In this document: positions 43,582 to 50,673 of the stretch, in pieces
Layout: each line of letters starts with the position of its first letter
How positions within the stretch are numbered: position 1 is the first letter of the stretch
Source of the DNA: Actinomyces weissii
GTDB taxonomy: Bacteria > Actinomycetota > Actinomycetes > Actinomycetales > Actinomycetaceae
Direction of reading: 5' to 3'
Length of the DNA stretch: 64,000 nt
Assembly: GCF_016598775.1 (NCBI RefSeq)
Contig: NZ_CP066802.1
Location: 2,480,001 to 2,544,000, forward strand
The notes under the pieces: model-generated
What the model was told of the DNA's origin: nothing
What the model saw: only the letters and a program-made list of their open reading frames with translations
Database searches by the model: none
Made by a program: the position numbers and the translations under genes

Positions 43582-43653
43582 CGCGCATGGCGGTGGGCAC
43601 CGCCGTCTGGAACCCGTGCTTGCGTGGGGGCGAAGGTCTGAGAGGATGCGGTC

Positions 43654-44505
43654 ATGCCGACTTATGCCACCGATCCTTCCACCCCCAACAATCCCAAGGA
43701 CAGCCAGCACCCACCCGCCGGGGAGTCCCCCGACCGCCCCAGCCGGAACCCGCTGGTCGTGGTGCTGCTGGTGGTGATCGCCTTGCTGCTGGCGGTGATC
43801 GCGGGCCTGCTCGCCACACGCCCCAGCGGCGTCGGGGGGCAGGCGGCGGCCACGGCTCCCGCAGCTGCCGGTGAGCAGACCCCGGCCCCGCAGCCGCAGA
43901 CCGGGGAGACGCTGGCTCCCTCGATCACCGAGCCGAACACCCTGGCGATCATGCGCGCCGAGGTCAAGCGTGACCCCAATGACGGGCAGGCCATGGGCAA
44001 GGTGGACGCCCCGGTGGTGCTGGTGGTCTACTCGGACTTCGCCTGCCCCTACTGCACCCTGTTCGCCCAGGAGGTGCAGCCTGCGCTGAAGGACCTGGTG
44101 GATGACGGGACCCTGCGGGTGGAGTGGCGTGACCTGGCCCAGATCACCCCGACGTCGCCCCTGGCCGCCCAGGCGGGCCTGGCCGCGGCCGCACAGGGCA
44201 GGTTCTGGGAGTTCCATGACGCGGTGTACGCCGCCGCCGCCCCCCAGGGCCACCCCACCTACTCGGAGGAGTCGCTGGTGGCTTTCGCCAGCCAGGCGGG
44301 GGTGCCGGACCTAGAGGCCTTCAAGACCACCTTGAACTCTGAGCAGACCAAGCAGGCGGTGGAGCAGGCCAAGCAGCACGCCTACCAGCTGGGGATTGCG
44401 GGCACGCCCTTCATGATCGTCAACGACGCCGTAATCAGCGGCTACCGAGACGGGGACTACGTGCGCGCCACGGTCCTGGACCAGGCCGCCCAGGCTGGCA
44501 AGTGA
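43654..44505 (+). CDS. DsbA-like thiol oxidoreductase, membrane anchored
   Basis: A protein of 283 residues. A cytoplasmic Pro-rich N-terminus, one membrane helix (LVVVLLVVIALLLAVIAGLLA, ~33-53) and an Ala/Pro linker precede a DSBA thioredoxin domain. The active site is CPYC in YSDFACPYCTLFAQ (~131-134), and the cis-Pro loop is GIAGTPFMIV. It should oxidise or isomerise cysteines of exported proteins. The CcdA/DsbD-like gene 15 bases downstream is a fitting redox partner. Confidence 0.88.
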   Translation: MPTYATDPSTPNNPKDSQHPPAGESPDRPSRNPLVVVLLVVIALLLAVIAGLLATRPSGVGGQAAATAPAAAGEQTPAPQPQTGETLAPSITEPNTLAIMRAEVKRDPNDGQAMGKVDAPVVLVVYSDFACPYCTLFAQEVQPALKDLVDDGTLRVEWRDLAQITPTSPLAAQAGLAAAAQGRFWEFHDAVYAAAAPQGHPTYSEESLVAFASQAGVPDLEAFKTTLNSEQTKQAVEQAKQHAYQLGIAGTPFMIVNDAVISGYRDGDYVRATVLDQAAQAGK

Positions 44506-44520
44506 AGGGTCGACGGCGCA

Positions 44521-45366
44521 GTGGTCGCTTCTGACCTCTCGTTCCTGGCGGCCCTCCTGGGTGGGGTGCTGACCTTGCTGGCGCCCTGCTCGGTGATGCT
44601 GCTGCCAGCGTTCTTTGCCTACGCCTTCACGTCCTCGCGCTCGCTGCTGGCCCGCACGGCCCTGTTCTGGCTGGGGCTGGTGAGCACGCTGGTGCCTCTG
44701 GGGGCCGCGGCCTCCACGGCTGGTGCGGTGCTGCGGGAGCACACGGGAGTGCTGGCGGTGGTGGGCGGGGTGGTCCTGGTGGTGCTGGGGCTGCTGCAGG
44801 CTTTTGCGGTTCCCTTGAAGGTACCGGGGCTGGGGCGTCGTGGTGGTACCGGGGGCGGGCCTGGGTCCGGGGCACGCGGCCGGGACGCCTCCAGCCCGTT
44901 GTCCGTGTACCTGCTGGGGGCCTTGTACGGGCTGGCCGGGGTGGGCTGCTCCGGCCCGATCCTGGGGGCGGTCCTGGTGCTGGCGGGGCTGGGGGGTGAG
45001 CCGGTGAGGGCCGCCGGGATGATGGCGGTGTACGCCACCGGTATGGCTCTGCCCTTGGGAGTGCTGGCGCTTTTGTGGGAGTCGGCCGGGCTGTCGCAGC
45101 GGGCGTGGCTGCGGCCGCGGACGGTGCGGGTGCTGGGGCGGCACACCACCTGGACAGAGCTGCTGGGCGGCCTGGTCTGTGTGGCGCTGGGACTGCTTAT
45201 GGTGTTGGTGGGTCCGCAGGGACTCGCTGGGGGGCTGCTGGCGTCGCAGCGGCTGGCACAGATAGAGGACCTGGTGCTGGCGCGTGCGGGCCTGGTGCCC
45301 TGGTGGCTGGTGGCGGCTATCGGCGGTCTGCTGGTGGCGGCGGCGGTGCTGTCCCGACGGCGTTGA
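44521..45366 (+). CDS. CcdA/DsbD-like thiol-electron membrane transporter
   Basis: A protein of 281 residues with six to seven transmembrane helices. The redox cysteines are in LTLLAPCSVMLLPAFFAYAF (first helix) and LAGVGCSGPILGAV (fourth helix), the CcdA pattern. It moves electrons across the membrane to extracytoplasmic thiol proteins, probably the DsbA-like protein encoded just upstream. A Gly-rich loop of ~25 residues separates helices 3 and 4. GTG start. Confidence 0.85.
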   Translation: MVASDLSFLAALLGGVLTLLAPCSVMLLPAFFAYAFTSSRSLLARTALFWLGLVSTLVPLGAAASTAGAVLREHTGVLAVVGGVVLVVLGLLQAFAVPLKVPGLGRRGGTGGGPGSGARGRDASSPLSVYLLGALYGLAGVGCSGPILGAVLVLAGLGGEPVRAAGMMAVYATGMALPLGVLALLWESAGLSQRAWLRPRTVRVLGRHTTWTELLGGLVCVALGLLMVLVGPQGLAGGLLASQRLAQIEDLVLARAGLVPWWLVAAIGGLLVAAAVLSRRR

Positions 45367-45442
45367 GCCCGTTTACCAGAAGGCTTGTCGTTGGCTGAGG
45401 GCTAGAGCGGTCTCCGGCTGTGGAGCGCGGCGAGCTTCTGGC

Positions 45443-46569
45443 TCCGTACCCCCACGCACGTGGGGCGAACTCCCAGGAGGCCCGATGTCCTGGGCTGTGG
45501 TCACCTCTACCCCCACGTACGTGGGGCGAACGCCGTGGCGATCAAGCTGGTCGAGGGCAAGACCCCTCTACCCCCACGTACGTGGGGCGAACCGATACCG
45601 GGTAGTTGCTGCTCCAGATGATCTGCCCTCTACCCCCACGCACGTGGGGCGAACGTGGCAACCAACCCGCAGGCCGCCCCTGACTTGCCTCTACCCCCAC
45701 GCACGTGGGGCGAACCAGGGAGTCGGTACCAAAAATAACGGGCTCACCCCTCTACCCCCACGCACGTGGGGCGAACCAGGGAGTCGGTACCAAAAATAAC
45801 GGGCTCACCCCTCTACCCCCACGCACGTGGGGCGAACCGCGCGAGCCGAGTTTCCCGACGTGACGCGCCGCCTCTACCCCCACGCACGTGGGGCGAACCC
45901 GCGCCGCGCCGTCGCCGCGCGGACGTTATGACCTCTACCCCCACGCACGTGGGGCGAACGAAAACTTGGAGTAAGTGCGCGGAAAAATAGCCCCTCTACC
46001 CCCACGCACGTGGGGCGAACCAATCTTGCTTTTGATGCGTCATTTATTATTGACCTCTACCCCCACGCACGTGGGGCGAACACAAGATATTCGAGGGGTA
46101 CAATCAGCAAGTTACCTCTACCCCCACGCACGTGGGGCGAACCTATCCCTATCTATTCCAGCTGGGACCTGGAACCCTCTACCCCCACGCACGTGGGGCG
46201 AACGCAATATGACCGCTACCTTGCACTTAGAGGGGGCCTCTACCCCCACGCACGTGGGGCGAACTGATTACTGTTGCACCGCCTCTAGCGTAACCTACCT
46301 CTACCCCCACGCACGTGGGGCGAACTTATCGCTAATAACAATAGAGGCTTTCAGCGTACCTCTACCCCCACGCACGTGGGGCGAACGCGCGGGAACGGTC
46401 TCGCAAGGCTCCGGCAAAACCTCTACCCCCACGCACGTGGGGCGAACATGTCGTCAGGATTTGACCATACGGTTACGCCTCCTCTACCCCCACGCACGTG
46501 GGGCGAACTCTGATATTGCTCATGAATGGCCAGGGCACGAGCCTCTACCCCCACGCACGTGGGGCGAAC
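45443..46569 (-). CRISPR. CRISPR array, 19 repeats, 18 spacers
   Basis: Repeats are 28 bases, beginning CCTCTACCCCCACGCACG and ending TGGGGCGAAC on the + strand, with a 6-bp hairpin (CCCCAC/GTGGGG) around a 4-base loop. Spacers are 33 bases (one of 34). Spacers 5 and 6 (45716-45748 and 45777-45809) are identical. The repeat at the left end (45443-45470) differs in its first bases, and the next two (45504 and 45565) carry GTACGT for GCACGT; the right-end repeat at 46542-46569 is perfect. Decay at the left end and an 8-base handle (G-GTAGAGG) left after the hairpin only on the minus strand favour transcription leftwards, continuing from the cas operon. There is no clear AT-rich leader on either side. 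Confidence 0.97.
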
Positions 46570-46589
46570 CCTTCAGCAACCGCTGTATT

Positions 46590-47924
46590 TCAACGGTCGC
46601 GCGGGGCGGAACGGCGTTTCGGGTTCACTGCCAACCCGGATGCGCCAAGCGGGGACATCATCACACCATTAAGCACCACCGGGCCAGCCACCGCCGTGTC
46701 AAAGCGTAGCGTCACGTGCTTCGCATCGCTGTCACAACCTGCGGCAGCCCCGACCTCAGCACAGGCGTGCCGGTGCAGCCCTGCATCTACTAGACGCACT
46801 TGGTGACGGGCCGCCAGACTCTCCAGCTCTGCACGGAGCTGGTCCTGGGCTAGGCGCACGGGCACCAGGCTCGTCCAGGTGCTGGAAACCGCCGTCATGA
46901 CCCTGATGAGGCGCGGCAAGGAGGACATCACACGGGGCTCGCAGGCGCGCGCCTGGGTGACGCCCGCCCTCACAGCCAAGGGGACCTCCCTGGCAGGCAG
47001 GGCACCACGCACCAGTACAGCACGCAGCACCTGCCGCTCCCCGCGGCCCCGACCTTCCCGGCCCAGCACCGGCAGTACCCACTCCGCCTCACCCAGCGCC
47101 GAGGCCAACTGGTCCAGCACGATCCCCAGGTCGGCTGCCTCCACCTGCGCCCCGTGACTCGGCTGCACCCGGTACAGCACCGCACCGTCGAGCAGCAGCC
47201 GCGAGTCAGGTGGCGCCACAGGCTGCGCCTGGTCGCCAATAAGCCGGTACCTGGCGGTCGGCCGGTGCGGGAGCGCCGGGTGCGCTCCGGTGAACTGGCT
47301 GCGCCGTCTGGCTTTCTCCCGCTCGTCAAGCCGCTGGAGCAGACCGGGCGTGCCCACCTGCAAGTGCCACGGTCCTAACGGGTCAGGCTCCCAGCGGTCA
47401 TGGGAGGCCGGAGCCTCCCGGCAACCCGCGCTCACGTCCAGCAGCACCGGTGAGGTGGGCCTCCCCAGGTACTCCACCTGCTGCGCCACTGCGCGCAGCA
47501 CCTTCAGGTCCGGTCCCTGGCTTTGCTCACCGCCAGGAAACACCCAGCGGACGACGTCGTCATCCTGCCTGCCTAGCAGGCTGCCACGTTCTGGCGGCTT
47601 AACCGCCTTCTCACCAAAGCGGTGCTCAGCGTCCACGATCCCTGACGGCGTCCCGTGGGCATCGAGTTTCAAGGCGTTGTTGACTGGCACCCACCGGCCA
47701 TAGCCGATGTCCCTGGCTCCTCTGGGGGGGCAGCTGAGCGACGGCGCAGGCAGCTCGTACAGGGCACGCACCGCCTCCACCCCGTAGCCGAGGGAGTAGG
47801 CGGTGGACAGGAGTGCCGCCAGAAGCCGTGCGGGCGACGGCGGCCACTCTGCCTGCCCGTCCGCACCGTGGGCGTTGAACTCCCCCAGAGGGAACCGTGC
47901 TTCAAAGGTGAAGCCGCCCATCAC
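46590..47924 (-). CDS. csb2: Csb2, type I-G Cas5-like subunit
   Basis: A protein of 444 residues. FEARFPLGEFNAHGADGQAEWPPSPARLLAALLS at the N-terminus (in parts FPLGEFNAHG and EWPPSPARLLAAL) is the hallmark of Csb2 (GSU0054 family), which provides the Cas5 function and usually also Cas6 activity through a C-terminal domain. Here the C-terminus reads VTLRFDTAVAGPVVLNGVMMSPLGASGLA and lacks the glycine-rich GxGRHFGxGL loop of RNA-processing Csb2. A separate Cas6e is encoded two genes upstream. The gene ends 20 bases before the CRISPR array and overlaps csb1 by four bases. Confidence 0.88.
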   Translation of the reverse strand: MMGGFTFEARFPLGEFNAHGADGQAEWPPSPARLLAALLSTAYSLGYGVEAVRALYELPAPSLSCPPRGARDIGYGRWVPVNNALKLDAHGTPSGIVDAEHRFGEKAVKPPERGSLLGRQDDDVVRWVFPGGEQSQGPDLKVLRAVAQQVEYLGRPTSPVLLDVSAGCREAPASHDRWEPDPLGPWHLQVGTPGLLQRLDEREKARRRSQFTGAHPALPHRPTARYRLIGDQAQPVAPPDSRLLLDGAVLYRVQPSHGAQVEAADLGIVLDQLASALGEAEWVLPVLGREGRGRGERQVLRAVLVRGALPAREVPLAVRAGVTQARACEPRVMSSLPRLIRVMTAVSSTWTSLVPVRLAQDQLRAELESLAARHQVRLVDAGLHRHACAEVGAAAGCDSDAKHVTLRFDTAVAGPVVLNGVMMSPLGASGLAVNPKRRSAPRDR

Positions 47925-49093
47925 TTCGCGCCGTCCACCTCAAGGAGCACCCGCCCTAGCGGGGAGCCCGGCAGGATCGTCACCGATCGTGGCCCCTGCC
48001 ACCCAACCTGCGCCCCCAGGTCGCGCACCAGGTCAGCCAGGGCCTCAACCTCCGGCAGCTCCATGGGCTGCTCCGGCGCCCCGTGTCGCACCACGCTGGC
48101 CTGCAGGCCAGGAGGAAGCAGCTTGAGCTCTGTGCCGGCACGCAGCGACAGGTTCTCGTGCATCAGGGTGTACAGCAGCAAGGTGAGCGCCACGGTCAGG
48201 CACCTGGCGGGCCCGGGGTCGCTGAAGCCGAACGAGCGCAGCCCTGTCAGCGAGAAGAAGGCGCGGCTCTCAATCTCCTCATAGGTCAGGTCAGAGGGCG
48301 TCTTGTCGGAGACCCCTGGGGGAACGGAGCCGAGCCCCAGGTCGGAGAACTTAGCTCCCCCCAGCTTCACATCATTCGGCACCCCGCCAAAGAGGCTGTC
48401 TACCTTGCCTGCCATCCGTCGTCGTTCACTGACCCCCAGGGCCAGGAACTCGGCCGTGAAGAGGCGGGCGGAACGGGACTCGCTGGGCACCATGGCGTAA
48501 GGGGCCAGGTACTCGTCGCGGACATCCGCCAGGCTGCCAGAGGACTTGGACTTCTTCTTGTCCTTCTCTGAGGCGGCTTTCAAGGTCCTCTTGGCGTGGG
48601 AGTGCCACCAGCCGAAGGGGATAGCGGTGGGGAACCCCGTCAGCAGGGCGTCCGGTTTGGTCCGGGTGGCTGCGTGGATGGCCTCGTAGCTGATGCCGCT
48701 CTCCATCAGCTCGTTGCGGGCGAGCCGCCAGGTGGCGTCCGCCTGCCGGTGGGACAGGTGCACGGAGGTGGTCAGCACCTGCCCGTGCTCGTCCAGGAAG
48801 GTCACCAGCGGGAACCCCAGCCTGTCGGCCAGGGACTGTCCGCGGAAGCTCCCTGCCAGCAGGCTCTCGCAGCGTGAGGCGCAGGCCCCCCAGCCGTCGA
48901 GCGTCGCCGCCCTACGGCCGTCCTCCAGGTTGAAGATCCCGGTGACCTCACCGCCTTGACGGATCGTCCCGGCTGGCGGGGTCACTGTGCGCCCGATCAG
49001 CGACTCGTACTGTCCGGTGAGGCTGAGCCCCGCCACGGCGGCGTCGTCAGCAAGGTCCTGGATAGTGTCACGGAAAGCTGCTTCTACACCCAT
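47921..49093 (-). CDS. csb1: Csb1, type I-G Cas7-like backbone subunit
   Basis: A protein of 390 residues matching the GSU0053/Csb1 Cas7 family: NLEDGRRAATLDGWGACASRCESLL near residue 50 (in parts LDGWGACASRCESLL) and FLDEHGQVLTTSVHLSHRQADA. Csb1 copies polymerise along the crRNA to form the backbone of the Cascade-like complex. Overlaps csb2 by four bases and follows cas6e after 49 bases. Confidence 0.88.
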   Translation of the reverse strand: MGVEAAFRDTIQDLADDAAVAGLSLTGQYESLIGRTVTPPAGTIRQGGEVTGIFNLEDGRRAATLDGWGACASRCESLLAGSFRGQSLADRLGFPLVTFLDEHGQVLTTSVHLSHRQADATWRLARNELMESGISYEAIHAATRTKPDALLTGFPTAIPFGWWHSHAKRTLKAASEKDKKKSKSSGSLADVRDEYLAPYAMVPSESRSARLFTAEFLALGVSERRRMAGKVDSLFGGVPNDVKLGGAKFSDLGLGSVPPGVSDKTPSDLTYEEIESRAFFSLTGLRSFGFSDPGPARCLTVALTLLLYTLMHENLSLRAGTELKLLPPGLQASVVRHGAPEQPMELPEVEALADLVRDLGAQVGWQGPRSVTILPGSPLGRVLLEVDGAK

Positions 49094-49142
49094 TTTCCAA
49101 CTCCTGTCGTCTATGAACTACTACCTGCCTGCGCAGCGGCAC

Positions 49143-49778
49143 TCAGAGAACCAGCGGCATCCCGTAGCCGTAGGCCTTGCCCCTGCCGATTCCGGTAAGG
49201 AATACCGACCCGTCTCCCTGCACCGCAGCCACCTGCGCGGTCAGGTCACGCAGGGTGAAGAACCGGGGTTTGTGGCCGAGTGCTTCAGACGGCGGGGCCG
49301 CTCGCCTGCGGGCACCACCGGACCCCGGCGCCCCGAAGGACCACCGGGGGGAGACCACCAGGTCGGTGACCTGCAGGCCGTTTCGGGCCAGCAACAGAGT
49401 GGCCCACTCCTGGGCCTCCTCGTCACCTACGAAACGGGAGACGCTCTTGCCGTCAACGGTCTCTCGGCGCTTCTCCGCCACTACCCGCACCGTGATCCGT
49501 TGCCCTGGCTCCAGACGGTCCGGCCCGGCAAGCACCTGAGAGCCCTCAATAGCCACCGGGGAGCGGAAACGTATAGCCACCATGCCGCTGCGGCCATCTA
49601 CCTCCGTGGGCAGCGACACCCGGTAGAGCACCCCCATATCGGCCCGGATGGCGCGCGAGGCCCCTCTGAGGTCCGGCAGGAACGACATGGCCAGGCGGTG
49701 CACCTCCTGGGGCCCGCGCAGGTAAGGCAGGGCCTGCTGCAGCGGGACCGTCACCAGCTGGTCAGACACCTGAACCAC
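49143..49778 (-). CDS. cas6e: Cas6e-type CRISPR RNA endonuclease
   Basis: A protein of 211 residues, the usual size of CasE/Cas6e. His27 in EVHRLAMSFLPD corresponds to the catalytic His near residue 26 of type I-E Cas6e. The C-terminal glycine-rich loop is GIGRGKAYGYGMPLVL, close to the GLGRAKAYGxGLL of Cas6e. It should cut the repeat at the base of its hairpin and stay on the crRNA. Its presence among type I-G genes is unusual, and it explains why the repeats look like type I-E. It overlaps csb3 by 17 bases. Confidence 0.9.
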   Translation of the reverse strand: MVQVSDQLVTVPLQQALPYLRGPQEVHRLAMSFLPDLRGASRAIRADMGVLYRVSLPTEVDGRSGMVAIRFRSPVAIEGSQVLAGPDRLEPGQRITVRVVAEKRRETVDGKSVSRFVGDEEAQEWATLLLARNGLQVTDLVVSPRWSFGAPGSGGARRRAAPPSEALGHKPRFFTLRDLTAQVAAVQGDGSVFLTGIGRGKAYGYGMPLVL

Positions 49779-50673
49779 CTCCGATGTTCTCTGCTATCAG
49801 TTTCTCTGGGTGTCCGAGCTCGCTGAACCTAGCTCCTCCTCCAGCTGACCTGATGGGCGCTTCCCAACGCGTCCAGGGAAGTGCCGGGTCGGCTGCCGCA
49901 CTGGTGTCCAGCAGCCCGTTGAGGTCTAGCGGCACGGGATTCAGTACCCAGCTAAAGGCCCGTCCCCTGCCTTCCCTGGATACCGGCCGCTGCTGGGGCG
50001 ACAGCAGCATCTGGCCGCAGAAGGCCAGCAGGTCCACCAAGGGGTTCACGTCGCACTGCTCGTAGCCGCTGGTGGTCCGCGGCGCGGCCTGGGTCGCTGA
50101 GAATCGCAGCCCTGGTTTGGCGGCGACCACCCGCAGCTCCCCACGCAGCAACCCCGCCAGCCCTGAGCGCGTGTAGTCCACCGCCTGTAGGGCGTCCTCC
50201 ACCGTGCAGCTCTGCCAGAGCTCTTTCAGACACTTGCCGGTGTAGCTCTTGCCGCTGAGCAGGGTCAGTGCCGCGGCCCTGACCTTGATGTCCTCGGGGC
50301 CCGGCTTCTCGCTACAGGCCCCGCAGTCAAAGGTCGCCAGCACGGAGCTGTGCGGCAGCCTCCCCTGCTCAGCCGCCTCCGACCAGGCGGCCGCGGTCAG
50401 GATGTTGACGGCGCTCCGGACAGGAACCGTCGTCTTGACCTCCTTGAGCACGCCGTTGTCAAGGCCCCAGGTCCGCTCAACCAGGGCCTGTGCCGCCGTC
50501 TGGCACAGCCGCTCCTCGTCCTGCGTCCAGTGGAGCACCGGGACGTCGTCGTCATTGAAACGGAGCCGGGCGCCTGGCAGCAGCGAGACCAGGCCCCAGG
50601 AGGCCAGCAGGTGCGCGGCGTTGCGGCCGCTGAAGGCTGGCAGCAGCCACTGGCGTTCCTCACTCTGGCTCAT
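49762..50673 (-). CDS. csb3: Csb3, type I-G Cas8-like subunit
   Basis: A protein of 303 residues. FSGRNAAHLLASWGLVSLLPGARLRF at the N-terminus (in parts) is the 'GL' helix typical of Cas8-like proteins. VNPLVDLLAFCGQMLLSP and AFSWVLNPVPLDL fit the Csb3/GSU0052 family of type I-G (Dpsyc-type) systems. Cas8 proteins recognise the PAM and recruit Cas3. The assignment leans partly on the operon order cas3-csb3-…-csb1-csb2. It overlaps cas3 by 14 bases. Confidence 0.75.
   Translation of the reverse strand: MSQSEERQWLLPAFSGRNAAHLLASWGLVSLLPGARLRFNDDDVPVLHWTQDEERLCQTAAQALVERTWGLDNGVLKEVKTTVPVRSAVNILTAAAWSEAAEQGRLPHSSVLATFDCGACSEKPGPEDIKVRAAALTLLSGKSYTGKCLKELWQSCTVEDALQAVDYTRSGLAGLLRGELRVVAAKPGLRFSATQAAPRTTSGYEQCDVNPLVDLLAFCGQMLLSPQQRPVSREGRGRAFSWVLNPVPLDLNGLLDTSAAADPALPWTRWEAPIRSAGGGARFSELGHPEKLIAENIGGGSGV

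Noticed and set aside
45420..46709. Open frames through the CRISPR array with repeating YPHARGAN-type peptides
   Set aside because: They are only the 61-base repeat period read in frame; no start or composition supports translation.
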